Part shown: positions 50,151 through 63,184 of the stretch, piece by piece
Layout of the letters: each line of letters begins with the position of its first letter
Position numbering within the stretch: the stretch's first letter is position 1
DNA from: Diorhabda sublineata
Taxonomy: Eukaryota; Arthropoda; Insecta; Coleoptera; Chrysomelidae
Assembly: GCF_026230105.1 (NCBI RefSeq)
Contig: NC_079476.1
Location: 30,804,559 to 30,868,558, forward strand
Direction: 5' to 3'
DNA: 64,000 nt
The notes under the pieces: model-generated
Seen by the model: only the letters and a program-made list of their open reading frames with translations
The model's database searches: none
What the model was told of the DNA's origin: nothing
Made by a program: the position numbers and the translations under genes

Positions 50151-50207
50151 GAAAGGCTATCATATTTTTAACAGGTAAGAGAGATAAATTGTATCCAGCC
50201 AGAATAA

Positions 50208-50471
50208 TTAATACGGAATGATTAGTAAATAATCACAAAACCCGAATTTTCGTAATAAATGACTGTGATTACATATTTGAATATAACTTTCAATTCAAAA
50301 CAACTTTACTACATAACATTTTTCTGAATTGTTAAAAATAAAGATACTTTACTCTTGCACGAAATTCTTGAAAAACATTTTTTGACAAATCTCGTATACT
50401 GCCTTAAAAAATTGATATCTGATGGTTGCATTTTAACTTTTGGACCATACAGAATTTTTGTAGACACACTG
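50208..50471 (-). repeat. Right long terminal inverted repeat
   Basis: Reverse complement begins 'cagtgtgtctacaaaaattc' and ends 'cattccgtattaat', matching 48947-49250. Confidence 0.8.
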
Positions 50472-50479
50472 TATATATA

Positions 50480-52025
50480 ATATATATTTTTATATTGTGA
50501 TAAAATTAGCTTTTTCTATAATTGAAAGAAAAAAATTTATTTGTCTTTCAAAAATTATAAAGAAATAATTTTATAACAGAAAAGACCAAAAAATGGCCTT
50601 AACAACTTTATCTGTCAACGATTTTTTGTCTTTATGAGTAACTTATGATGAAAAAGTTCTATCTAACTTTTAATGTAGTTTTTAAGTTACAAATAAAACC
50701 TTGAAGCAACAAATTTATCTTTGTATCCAATGTTACTGAAATGATCTCCGCTTGTTATAAAATTCTTGATTATGGATTCCTTATCTATGTTAAGTGAAGC
50801 CGATTATGATTTTACAGAGTGAGAGCAACTGTGATAACATTTTCACTATGTGATGACTGGCATTATAGAATATAATGAAGTTTTTCCATGTTCAATTGAG
50901 AAACCTGCTGATTACTTTTTCTGTCAATTGAAATATTTTAGGTTCATAATCAAATTTGAATTTAGAATCTAGTAACAACAATCTTCGCTCATCGCTTACA
51001 CTATCAAAATTGAGATTACTGATCCGTTCAAGGTACTTTGTACAGATGTAGACTGATAATTTATATTCATTACATAATGCGCAAATTGAGTAGTACATAA
51101 TTGCATACCTGTAATTTTGATCGTATAAGAGATTGATTTTTTGAAAAGTACCAGAATGTTTCTGAAAACGAAAACTTATTTATCGAAACGTGCGTCTGAC
51201 AATATCATGGTGAGTGCTGGTGTAGTGGCAGTGTGAACAATATGTTCAGTTTGAAATTACCAACAGCTCCAGAAATTCCAACAATATAAAAATCGAATTC
51301 AATTCATTCAACTAACATAAGGTGAACTGTTCAGTTATTATGCCACTTGAGATTAAGTTTTAATCTGAAAATTTTTTGTAATCATATAAACTTGGCATAC
51401 ACATAACAGGAAACAGAGAAGATCTTATTTCAAATAATCGAATATTTAAATAAAGATACTCATAAATAACGTTATTTTGTAAACTCAAAATTAAAAATAT
51501 ATAGTCATTGGATAACTTTTAGAAGTTATTAAACAAAGTTGAATTAGTCATGAACAAAATTTTTGACAGTTGTTGCACAGCAGAGCATCTTCCTTATAAG
51601 TTCCATATTCCATACAAAATTGATCCGTCTATTTTTTGCTCATTGGTAAGCATTTTTCATGTTTCTTTTTTTTTGTTTTATAAAGACGTTGCTATTTGGC
51701 ATTCAATTTTTAACCAAATATACCAAAGATGTAAAATACAGATTAACACTGATCAACAAACCAGTTTCTTATTGCAAATATCTTAGTTTTGTACGTTAAA
51801 CCCTTCGAAACTTTCGTAAAATACTTCTAAAACTTCCTACGCATATAACGTAAAACTTAATTTGGAAATTCATGCTTTTAATCTTCGTCCAGATATTGTA
51901 TCAACAATATTCTCACTTCATCAACAATATAAGTTAACAAAATTCAGTGCAAAGATAAGTTTTCCATATAATTTATGTTTTTTCCATTGATGCAACTTAT
52001 ATAAGCAATGGACTAAAAGTAAAGT
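50480..52025. other. No gene seen
   Basis: AT-rich, with short open frames only. Confidence 0.6.
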
Positions 52026-52029
52026 TGTT

Positions 52030-52335
52030 TTGGTTACAAAATCTCTGTCAAAATCATTCTATATTTTTGAAGGTTCAGTCCACAAAACGTACCACATTTA
52101 AAACTTTTTTTATGAGGTGAAAACAAAGAAGTTCGCAGGCACTGAGAGATGAGTTGGATGATTGAGAATAGTAACCCCATGTTGTGCCTTGTCCTGCTCA
52201 AGTATGGCCGAAGACGCTGGATACGCCGTAGCAACCATTTCAAAACTTTTCAGTAGAAAGTGACGTTCACGGTTTGAACCCAGAGTTCCTCATGAATGGT
52301 TTCGTCATTGTCAAAGGAGATCAACAGCATTGTCT
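52030..52335 (-). pseudogene. Mariner (SETMAR-type) transposase fragment
   Basis: Minus strand: 'VKTMLLISFDNDETIHEELW' and 'VQTVNVTFY' (about 52260-52330), then 'LKWLLRRIQRLRPYLSRT' (about 52190-52245). This is the block between the first and second catalytic Asp of mariners. The next part has lost the second Asp and is not in frame. No inverted repeats were seen nearby. Confidence 0.65.
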
Positions 52336-52429
52336 TCACTAGAGTTCGTAGAAAATATTGAATCCGGTCACACATAATAATGTGATCTCCATCTGCTTCC
52401 ATTCTTCTTCTTTCTCATAATTTGACAGT

Positions 52430-53235
52430 ATTTGCGATACGAATTAGGAATCTAAATACCTTTTCCAGTTACCAAGCGGTCATTAGGCATGGTATCATTA
52501 CGCATGGTATCATTACATGTAGTCATTTTCCCCAATTTTTAACAAAGCTTAACGTTCACTCGTTGCTCCGTTGCGTGATACTACCTCTTAATCTGACTGA
52601 CTATGTGTGACTAATAGCAGGTTTTGTTATGACAGCCACAAGGCTTGCTGCGAGGTAACGCTCCTTGACATGTGTCTGGATCGTTACGTAAAAGCGCGTG
52701 AACATCCCAGATGCTACCTATTCCGATTATGCAAAAGTTAAAAACATGTATGACATCAATCAAGCCCTCTTCAGAAATCCTATCCAAGTAAATGATCTCG
52801 ATCTTAATTCTAAAAACCTCAACCAAGATGCTCAAGAGATCTTTGGAGTAGCAATGCAACAGCATGTCCATAGACATAATCCTCATCTGAAATAGGACAG
52901 AAACTGTATTATTTAAAACAAATATACACACGGTTATTTGCTGATATTGCAGATAAAATGTCATCATTTACCAGCAATTTGATGTATGAAACAAACTGCC
53001 CTAGAGAGATAATAAGAGAAAAAATGAGCATTACTTCTTTTAATAGAAAGTTGGAATATTTTTTCAAGTTAGACCTCGAGAACTTTCGTAGGAAATAACA
53101 TTGGTATAAATTTAATAATTTTCCATGTTTCCACAATGTATGACGGACATTCTATCAAAGTTGTTGTATAAGGGTTTAAGCTTGGATTTTTATACAACCT
53201 TATGTTCATAAAGAATGATTTTATTATGAAAACTC
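52430..53235. other. Unrecognised open frames on both strands
   Basis: 52698-52895 (+) reads 'NIPDATYSDYAKVKNMYDIN' and 'QALFRNPIQVNDLDLNSKNL'. 52611-52967 (-) is open for 118 codons across it. The plus frame has the more protein-like composition, but no family is recognised. It may be a decayed exon or part of a transposon. Confidence 0.3.
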
Positions 53236-53239
53236 ACCA

Positions 53240-54330
53240 GTAAAAGTAAAGCTACATCCAAATAAGATGAACTGTTGAAACCAATATTCACAAGCAGTGG
53301 CTCGATTATTTCATCAGCAATATTGTCCAGCCACCACAATTTTTTCTTTAATCGTATGATAAACAACCTCTTTCCAGTTTTTAGGCTTCATATTATTTAC
53401 AGTCACCAAAAACAACCTCTCCTATCTGTCCCCATACTAGTCCAATCGGGTTTAGTTCGCAATGATATTGTGGAGATCTCTTCATCATCATTACATGATT
53501 TGCGGCAATTTCATTTATTTCATATTTTATGAATTTCTCTTTCTGAAGAGAACACAAAAAAAAACAGTTCCTCACAGAACCGGGATCTAGCTTTGAACTT
53601 GAGCCAATTCTGTAAATCTTTTACCAATCACATGTTAGTGGGCATTGTTTTTGAAAATCTCGAATGATAACTATTAATACTATACAGTTCTGAGAAAAAA
53701 TATCATTTGTTTGAACCATTCTTTGGAAACAGCAGCGACTCTTTCCTGTTGAAAGATTTGAACCAGTAGATAAATCTCTAGAATAACCTTGTTTTCGAAA
53801 TTTAACAGTTTCCTCTTGCTAAAATTTATTTGGTGTATATCCCTCAATCAATTTTTAATTTGAATAAAATATAAGTCTTTTTTTCGATTCTTTTATAGTC
53901 TTAGTTAATTTTTTCTCATACTACAATATCGCTTCTTCCTATTGAAATAGACTATTTCTTTTGAAAGTTTTCATAGTGCTCTCGACTGAGTTCACGGTAA
54001 TCCTTATCATTTCGAACCGAGACAAGAACTATTGTCGCGATTTATTTTCAAAAACCCATATACGTCGAAGTGTTTCTTCCAAATAATTTTTTTTTTAAAT
54101 TTTGGTTTTACTGGAACTTCATGTGCTGTTTGAAACTTTCCACATTTTTCGTCTTTAATAACTCTGTAAATCGTGGATTACCCAACACCAAGGATACTAC
54201 TAATTCCACTGTGTCATAAACTTTTTAACATGAATGTTTGTTTGTTGATGATTTGAGACAATTAAATAATACTGTATTTTCATTAACTATTAAATGATCG
54301 ATTTGTTGGCGTTTATGCAACCCTGCCAAA
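53240..54330 (-). pseudogene. DDE_3-type transposase relic
   Basis: The C-terminal block is clear: 53575-53393 reads 'YEINEIAANH' and 'SPQYHCELNPIGLVWGQIG', the third catalytic block of the DDE_3 family, in which the usual N-P-I-E-L is N-P-I-G-L, so the catalytic acid is replaced. Frame-shifted traces of the tail ('EKLERVVYHTIKEKI') continue to about 53290. On the same strand, 54200-54050 has a possible N-terminal HTH ('STIYRVIKDEKCGKFQTAHE'). The middle is not recognisable, so joining the two ends into one element is inference. Related to 47950-48920. Confidence 0.6.
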
Positions 54331-54833
54331 TTTTCCATTCTTCTCCTACTGCCTTGCACCTACAGTGCGTTTAGATTAGATATTTAGATTTATCTGTAAT
54401 AATATTTAAAAAGATCGTACTAAGTTTTTGATTAGTAAGTAGGGTTTATAAACATATACTATAGAATATTTTTTATTATTGTGCCAAATACCGAGTTATC
54501 CAGGTATATTAAACTGAAATTTGAAAAAAACTTTATTGAATTTATATCATTCATATTCAATTTTATTTAAATATGCAAGCTCGTAACATTCTCATATATA
54601 TATTATTTTCTAAGAAACATGTTTGAAAGTGAAAACTTAAGCTCAATAGTTTACCCTAGCTGTGCGTGAGTAGAAAAATTTTCAAAGTATAATCATATCA
54701 GAATATCATAAATATATCAGATTCTTACACCACTGGGGCTTGAATCCGAATGTTTCCACGTACAGAAAATGTAACTGACTAATTTCATTTCCAATTTGTT
54801 CATAGCTATAGATTTGGAGATCTCATAATAATA

Positions 54834-55681
54834 CGAGGGGGTAGCCAAAAATAACCGGAATTATTTTTTAAATATATTTACAAATATTTACATTATAAGT
54901 AATACATTTTTCGCAGCGGTGCTTTCACTGTTCGAAACATTGTTTGAACTCATCTTTAGAGATGGCTGCAAGCTCCTATCCCGTTCTTTTCTTGATGTTT
55001 CAATGCTTTCAAACCGCCGTTCTTTCATGCTCCTTTTCATGCGTGGAAACAAGAAAAAGTCTCACGGAGAAAGGTCAGGCGAGTAAGGTGCGCAGTGCAG
55101 CGGAACCATGTTATTTTTAAATAAAAACTGGCTAACAGTGATGGCTGAGTGTGCAATTGCGTTGTTCATGGTGGAAGAACCAGTCACCTGTTTGCTGAAC
55201 CGAGCTCCAAGATATTCCACTGATTTCAGACAGTTGATCAATTATCTGTCGACGGTCTGTGTGCACAAGCTCTCGAATTCTTTCAAAATTTCCATCGATT
55301 CGGGCAGTTGATGGACGTCCAGAGCGAGGTTTGTCATCAATAGACATGTCGCCATTTTTAAATCGAGGAAATCCCTCATACACTTGAGTTTTCCCCATGG
55401 CATCTTTGTAAGTTTTCAACATTAAAACAGTTTCAGCAACGTTTTTACCAAATAGAAAACAAAATTTCACAGCGGCACGTTGTTCACTTAAATTTGCCTT
55501 CATAAAAAGACGAAGCAGCAGTGAAACAGCACCAGCAAAAACGGTCACTAGTGACGAACAGAACGTGGCAACTGAACTGGCGACGAGTTGCGCTAGATAG
55601 GCCCTAGAGGCAGAAATCCGTACTACAAAAGCTCCACCCATGGCAATGCTAATCCGGTTACTTTTGAGTATCAAATAATAT
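54834..55681 (-). mobile_element. SETMAR-type mariner with a large internal deletion
   Basis: The left end 'gtagccaaaaataaccgga' and the reverse complement of the right end 'gatactcaaaagtaaccgga' are degenerate inverted repeats; a TA precedes the left end (54832-54833). On the minus strand the N-terminal half is nearly intact from about 55500: 'LSEQRAAVKFCFLFGKNVAE', 'RFKNGDMSIDDKPRSGRPST', 'TDRRQIIDQLSEISGISWSS' and 'VQ'. It then jumps to 'WFFHHE', the second Asp block. Frame-shifted 'LFLVSTHEKEHERTAV' and 'SLQPSLKMSSNNVSN' finish the C-terminus. About 130 residues, including the first Asp, are deleted. The N-terminal half is the best-preserved mariner coding stretch in the window. Confidence 0.85.
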
Positions 55682-55689
55682 ATCACTGT

Positions 55690-56465
55690 TCAACGATGTT
55701 ACATTGTACTGAATTTATGTTTTGAAGAGAAGAACACCATGTTAAGAAATAAGTTTACATTCAAACCAGAAGTTCTATAATGAATAATCTGTAAAGAGAC
55801 CTCTTGTGATCTCTTTATCAAAAGTTCCAATTCCCTTCTATTAATTATAGAAATATACCAAATTCATGAAAATCTGAAACTAAACTTGATTTTCCATAAA
55901 TTACAATTTTGATTACTTCAAATACCCTCACTTAATTATAAAGTCCATCCACGTGTAAAACTCCAAGCACACAGAAATAATTAGTTGCAAATTGACATGA
56001 TAGAACTAGCTTAGATATCTATTGAGTGGTTATATACACAATTTAGAATGTTATTAAAAATTATAATAAAATCCCTCTTACTCATCATCGTCTTGGAGAT
56101 AGTGAAACGTACAAAAAAGAAATCACTTATAACATAAAAATAAAATTGAATTTGTCTTGTCCCAATATATCACCGAGAAACATCGATAGAATTTAATCAA
56201 ACCCATATAAATGAACGAAAAAATCGAAATATCAACGTATTTATATTGCTTAATAAATGTAATAATAGAAATAACTTCTAGAAATTTCTATTCGTTGTTA
56301 ATTTCTTTATGATTACGAAGTATCAACAACTCATTTTGACGAAGTCTTGAAATTCATGACGTTCACACTGTTATTATATGTGATAGATGTGGACACGATA
56401 CACATACACCGTATGCTCATGCGCAGGCACGCGCGACTTATCTCGCACAATATGACGTCACGTTG
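55690..56465. other. No gene seen
   Basis: AT-rich up to the TA microsatellite. Confidence 0.6.
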
Positions 56466-56470
56466 GAATC

Positions 56471-56604
<134 letters not shown>

Positions 56605-56867
56605 TTATTGTATACTGTAAATTTTGATTCTTCGATATTCAATGCAACGATATGTCTATATCTGTATTATTTATATGTTTATTGAAGTTAGCAGTTAAAT
56701 TTCACTTTCTTGAGGCAGCGTGCGGTTTACAAGGAATATAATTTTCTGTTTGTTCCGTGAAATAGAACACTATTCAGAAGATGATTAGAAAAATTATGAA
56801 ATTATTAAATTTGATAATATTTTTTCTGATATATTATATCTTCTTCTTCTTTACCATACACTTTGCA

Positions 56868-57060
56868 GCGTGTAAGTTCTTTCTTGTCCGTAACTTCTAA
56901 CCTATTATTTGAAGGCACCCCTCTTCGGCACGACAAAAAATTATTGCCGCACCTTGAATGCCACACCAGTCTCTTATATTCCGTAGCCAGGAATGTTGTT
57001 TACACCCTGGTCCTCTCCTTCCCTCGATCTTTCTCGTCGGTATGAGCTTGAGAGAATATC
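56868..57060 (-). pseudogene. LINE ORF2 C-terminal fragment
   Basis: Minus strand: 'EGRRGPGCKQHSWLRNIRDW' followed by 'CGIQGAA', then 'RAEEGCLQIIG', a stop, and 'KLRTRKNLHAAK'. The G-R-R-G-P-G-x-K-x-x-S-W-L-x-N-I-R-x-W pattern is the C-terminal tail shared by many insect non-LTR retrotransposon ORF2 proteins. Only about 65 codons are present, as expected of a 5'-truncated LINE insertion. No poly(A) tail was resolved. Confidence 0.65.
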
Positions 57061-57064
57061 TCGG

Positions 57065-60000
57065 TCATCCATATTATGTCTATATGTTATTTATTTCTTT
57101 GAGCGAATCATATATAGGTAAATGAACAATGTTTTAAACCTAGACACTTTGTATTATATGGAACTACCCGTTTCGAAATGAATTGAACAAATACGCGTTA
57201 GAATATCAAAATATTCCAACCACACTGGAACAACATGAAATAAATATAATTATTAGAAAAAATAGGAATCGTGTGTTATTATGTGATTTACGACATCCTC
57301 TGCTTCACCAAGTCTTTTTTTTTGCAAATCAATGTATTTAATACTATCATCTCATAATAGAAACTACAATTTTAAAAGAAAATAATACAAGTTAGGTCAA
57401 ATCTGTAATAGCCATTAAACACAAAAAAATATCACAAACACACAAAACTAAGTAAATACATGCAACTCGAACCCAATTTTAATGACCAAGAAAACATTCT
57501 GATTTCAACATGACGTGAAGCGCGTGGTGTATCGAATTTGAACCGACAATTTAGTATAATGTGGTATTGTAAATAAAAATACAACTCTTATTAGAATGTT
57601 TTGCCACTGGCTATCTAAGCAGAATCAAGTAAAAACGCTTTATATCTATAGGCAGAGAGTTTGATCTAAGAGGATTTCGGAAAAAGGATATCAGTTTAGA
57701 GCTGGAGGCATATTTAAATATTATTTTGCATTATGATACTGTGATAAAGATTGGACAAGAATTAGTAATTGTAAGATAAATATATAGCCATATTCTCTAA
57801 AATGAGATGAATGATGATTTTGAAAAATTCAAAAGGACGAAAGGGCGATAATATTGCAGAAACAACAGACCTAGAGATGAGAAAATATATTGTGAAAAAA
57901 GGAGAGAAACATTCCTAGTATAGACCTAGTTTTAATCACCAAGAAAAATGCAATAAGTGAGTATAAAAACGCTGATGTAGATAACCTTTTTAAAGCTCAC
58001 TTTGGAGAATATTATAAAAAAGACTCTAGATTGAACTTCTATCAATTTGTTCTGGAAGGAAGAAGAAGGAAGAACTGAAGACGAATATACGGAAAACGGC
58101 TGTGCGAAAGAAAGAAGAATGCGCTCTTTTTGGTTAGTTTAGAGCTACTTTTTCATATGTTCCATTATTTTTGTCAATAAGGATCTCAAACAAAACAATA
58201 TTGTTTTTATAAAGTCAACAACCGTTTCTGAATCTATTAAAATGGAGATTGTATGCTTTGGAACTAATACTCTCAATTATTGATCCTTATTCGCCTGAAG
58301 AAAATTAGGGAAACCTGTGAACAGAAGTTATAGCAGTTCAAGCCAAGATGTTTCCAAACGCCAACAATATCAACATGTCAGTTGAGCGTATCTAGTTAGA
58401 AGATGGTAAACCCCCTAATCACGCATGTGATGTTTACGAGTTTAACCCATCGTTTCAATGAAATATGGGAGATGAGAACGAAAAGAGTTGCTTTAAGATC
58501 CTCAACACAACAAAGTTATTCGTGAAGTGCTTGTCCATTTGTTTGTATCCAAGAGAGCGGTGGATATTGTTTTATTTATTAAATTACTTTTTCTTTTTCC
58601 AATAAAAGCATTATTCAGTTAAGTTTGACGGTATTGAAAACATTAAACGTATGAGGCATTTAATTGAAAAATATCCACGATTACGTCTTCGTCTCAAAAT
58701 TAATGGCGCCATTATGGACCCACATTATTAGGAACATCGAATTTCTTTTATAATTCAGTCGCGCTAGGTATACTCTTTCGCAATCGAAAAAATCCAAAAA
58801 TAGAAGATATCTTATGTTTTCTACATTTATTGCTCTTCTTCTTAATCCCAAAATTGCGATTATCGAACAGACCCTTGTAGGATTAATTACAGCTTATTTG
58901 AAATCCTAATTTCCCCTTCTTTTTATCTTCGCATTCTCCCTCGGTCATCACTCCAGAACTCATGGCGTCCAATCGTTTCAGCTTTCAGGATTATTGCAGT
59001 TTTTCTTTATACTCACATTAAGGTTGTTTTCTTATATATAGCAATTTAATTACTATTAGATTTCTTTACAAACAGTGCTCTTAAACATTCATCAAATAGA
59101 TAAGTTCCGGCAGTGCAAATGATAATGTAAAGTCTATTGTCGATTAAGTAACGCATACATTGATTTAAACATCCAATGTAATTATGGACAACAAGACAAT
59201 TTTTTTTTTTGGTTTCCTTCAAAATGATTGAATTAATGATGTAGTTAGACAATAATTGTTGACTATCACTCAGCAAATATAGAAATAGTTTCTTCAAGTT
59301 AACATATTTCGGTGTATCAACCAATAATGAAGCAATTGATTTCTATTATTTCTATCATATCGAACAGAGGCAGCTCGTGGTTAGACATTTAAAAGGTTCT
59401 GCATTATTTCCAAAAAAACTTGAATTCAATCGTTTTTGTTAGATTTCTATTGGTTTCCGAGCTGAAATGATGGATTGTTGGAACGATTTTTAAACAAGAA
59501 AAATATGATTCAACAAAGCGCTACTTAAAGTCTTTTCAATTCTCTCAAATGTCCTGGAAAACTTCACAGATTTAATACTTTAATACGATTATCAAAAATA
59601 TCATTTGCATCTTGTCCAGGGAAAGCGAATTCAAATACCACATAAAATTTATGGACATTTTTGCTTATAACCACAAATCCAATTTTTGACATAAATATCT
59701 AGGGTATTTATATCATTTATATTTATATCTTATGTAGCTTCTCCCCTACTTATTAGGTAATAACTTACCTCTTATTTTTAAATATTCTTTTTTTTCGTAT
59801 GAAAATTAAAAAACCTATTTACCCGTATCAACCTATTATATTACACTTTGTGGTAGACTGTGTACAGCGAACTTCTCCAATTAGCACGCCACTGTTTTAG
59901 ACCACCGAGACCATAAATTGGGTCATCATAGGTTAAGGACAGAGCGCGCAGAACCCGTTCGTATATCCCAGATGAATAGTAAAACTGCAAACACTTATCA

Positions 60001-63000
60001 AAAATTTCTTTGAATAATAATAGAGAATGTAATATTTTTATTATTCAAATTATGTAATCGTTATTTTGTTTTTGAAAGAACTGCACCCCTGCAGCGTTCA
60101 TTCACAAGCTGTCCCTAATAGCTAATATTATTGTGTAGTAACAAAAAAAGTATATACTGAACGTGGTGGTATTATGAGAATCATTCCAAATTATTTTCGA
60201 TAAGTTCTTCACAAATATTTAAATTTGACATTTTGATTAGTCAGTGAAAGAGTTGTTTCCCACACTACTTTCGTCTAACATCACATAACTAGCGAGGCTT
60301 CTTGCGATTATAATTTGATTTGTTTCCGAATTGTAGAAAATTTTTTCAGTATTTTTTCGTGATAGGAGAATCAAGAAAAATCGCTAACATTCATGTGAAA
60401 TAATGATAACACTCCGTCTTCCGCAAAATTTTCTTACATTTTTGAAAATATAATTTGTGTTATGCCTAAATAATTTGTAATGCAAATGAGCCAACACCAA
60501 CCTGGACGTAGTACAATGAAGTTGTAACTAATTTCATACCACCATAAAAGTCTGGCGCAGCTCGATATTGCGAACGAGGTGGCGAAGGAAAATCTGAATT
60601 TTTTGATGTTCGTAACAACTTTTACTTTGTGTAATAATGTGCGTAGTAGATTTAAGTTACGCAAAAACCTCTCAAACTATTTTCTTTAAGAAGCTGCAGG
60701 TATTCCATTTTCAATCTCGAAGAAATATAGACTGATAACTCATTTGGATTTAAAGTGGTACTAAACAGTACATTTAAATAGATGCCACTGATACTGGTAT
60801 GTTGCCGTTAGATATTCAGAATTCCAAATTCTTCGACCGATAGATTGTGCATTGAGAAATAAGCAAATAACGAGTTTTGAAGAAAATTCTATATGGAAAC
60901 CACAAGAGATACCGATTTTCTGGCCTCACAAACGGGCTAGACATCTAAAAAAACAAAACAAAAAACAAGTAGCAATTTTTGGAAACAGTTCGGGAATATT
61001 CGATTGAAGATATCAGGTATACCTCTTATTGACATATTAGAATAATCATTTATATGGAAATTCATTTCTGAACAATTTGCATGTTGTCCTTAGTGCGATA
61101 ATTTCAATAAGCACCTCTACAGAAGTGTTGGCCACTGAACCCAACTTCTCAAAATGACCAACCGAAGTCCTAATTATGAACGTTGGGGAGCTGAAATAAG
61201 AGATTGCTGATATTTTGGCTTCTTTAAAATAATTTATCGTTTACGAGAATATAAAGAATTTTAACGCGTTGTTCACTCAGTTGCCATTTCTAATATCGCA
61301 ATTTATTTTCAGAAACATTGTTTTTTCCTGAAAAGAAACGAATGAGAATAATACACCGAAAGATTAAATGTAATATCTCAATCAATTTTCCAATATTTCA
61401 TTCGTAAAATTACTTCAATATTATTTCATATTGATTTTGAACGTTTTATTTCTAGAACTCTTTCGATCATTATTTATCTTTGAACATATAGATTTAAAGA
61501 CTATATTTGATATAAGTAAATTGTTTTTTGTGTGAAAAACTATATTTCTTATCAGTTTAATCCATACAAACTAATTTTTCAAGGCAAAGGTTATTTAGTT
61601 TTATGAATATATTGAGTGTATTGGAATTAATGTTTGGTAGTGTAAGAAACAAAATACAGAATCACGTATCCTTATAATATAAAGTTTGTTTAGCAGTTTT
61701 TCAAGAGGGTAGATAAATCGACATATGAATAATGACATTGCTCCATAAAACGGGCTCTAAACTTAATTTTCATAAGTTTTATCTGTGTATTCAAACAGCA
61801 CTTAATATCCAAGACAAGATAAAACATAAATCGCGAGCATAACTAGTTATAATATACATTGTATAATACAGGAATCATGTGTTCAATTCCAATTCCTTCT
61901 GAATAAGGTAAGCAAAGACCGAGAAATTTATTAACACTAGACTACAATTTATCGTGATTACACCATTTATTCATACATTTCTTGGTTGTAGGAAAGCTAA
62001 AATGTGTGTTTCTCCATTCTCCTATATATTAATTCGGATTTCCCATAGAGGAAACAAATCAGTGCTTCTTGTATTTATATATTTTCATGGTTTAATAGCA
62101 TTGGGAGCTGGATGAATTTTTCACCGAGGGGAATTATGTACAACCGTTATAGATCAATAAATTTTATTTTTTAAGAATAAATTCTCTCCCTTTTTTTTTT
62201 TCAATTTTGCGAATGTAATAACTCAGCAATTTTTAATAATGCAGGAGCTATTCGCATATTGAGGTTAACAGTGTAAAGGTGAAAAAGCCCGATCAGTTTA
62301 AACATAAATAGTTAATCCTCGGGAATACGTTCAATCCACAATTTCAAGAAAACATTAGAGAAGAAAATTTGTTATTTTTGCTTAATGTAAAAGAGCTTGT
62401 TTCGCTTGGGTTTCTCATTTGGAACAGTTTGTTTATGCTACGCGGTGCATGGAAAACAAAATTATTTATTTCAAACCAGCAAACCAATACTTCTTGCCAT
62501 CTCCTATAAGTAATGTAAAGCCTACTTGATTTCTTGAAGTTAAACTACAATTGAAAATATATTACTCACTTTATTCGTTTAAGAATATTTCACAGTAGGT
62601 ATAACCTCAAATCTTAAATTGTTAAATGTTTTGGATATATCCATAGGAATCTTACAAACATTTTGCACATTACTTAATAGTAGCCGGGCTCTTTGACCAC
62701 TGTGCAAATAAAAATTCAAAGAGCACTTCAAATTATCGGTTTAGAAATTCTTCAACTCAAAAATCAAGACCTGCATTGGAGCACTTTTTATGGAAAGGAT
62801 TTGAATTTCAACTGATCCGGTATGTTGTGTATGTATGTATATATAGGGTGATAAAATTTCGATAGTGTAACATGAAAACTGTTCTTAATTTATACTTGAA
62901 TCGGAGTGAATGTTAACATCCATGAGATACTGTGAACCTCAGATTCGGCGATTTACAATTTGTGTGAATGTTAACAAACGCCAGTGTTTGTTCAAAAAGC

Positions 63001-63110
63001 GAGAACGTCATATATACTGTTCTCTCTTTAATATACGCTGCGTCACTCACTGACAAAAGTCGAAAATGCGTCGCTGCGCTATTTCGTTTTAACACATGTA
63101 ACGAAGAGGT
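57065..63110. other. Six kilobases without a recognisable gene or element
   Basis: AT-rich throughout, with only short open frames (the longest is 92 codons at 59046-59324 on the minus strand, of low complexity). A patch at 59860-59980 is less AT-rich. 62838 has 'tatatagggtgataaaat', which recurs at 63533. Confidence 0.5.
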
Positions 63111-63116
63111 TATGTT

Positions 63117-63180
63117 TGCTTAACCTAACCTAACTTAATGTAATCCTAACATAACCTAACCTAACCTGACCTAACCTACC
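63117..63180 (+). repeat. CCTAA (TTAGG-like) degenerate repeat tract
   Basis: Two runs of TAACC/CCTAA units ('taacctaacctaactt' and 'taacctaacctaacct' continued by 'gacctaacc') lie within 64 bases. TTAGG is the ancestral insect telomere repeat, so this may be a short interstitial telomeric tract, although short AACCT runs are also common elsewhere in insect genomes. Confidence 0.7.
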
Positions 63181-63184
63181 TATA

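Larger units (their letters stand above)
48947..50471. mobile_element. 1.5-kb DNA transposon with ~260-300-bp inverted repeats
   Basis: Left arm 48947-49250 and right arm 50208-50471 are inverted copies. Both begin 'cagtgtgtcta' at the outer end. They share 'gcagtatac', 'gtgcaagagtaaagtat', 'agttatattcaaatatg' and 'gattatttactaatcattcc' plus 'gtattaa' at the inner end. The left arm has an extra AT-rich stretch of about 40 bases. A TA follows the right end (50472-50473), and a TA stands two bases before the left end, as expected for a Tc1/mariner insertion. A transposase relic fills the interior. Confidence 0.85.
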
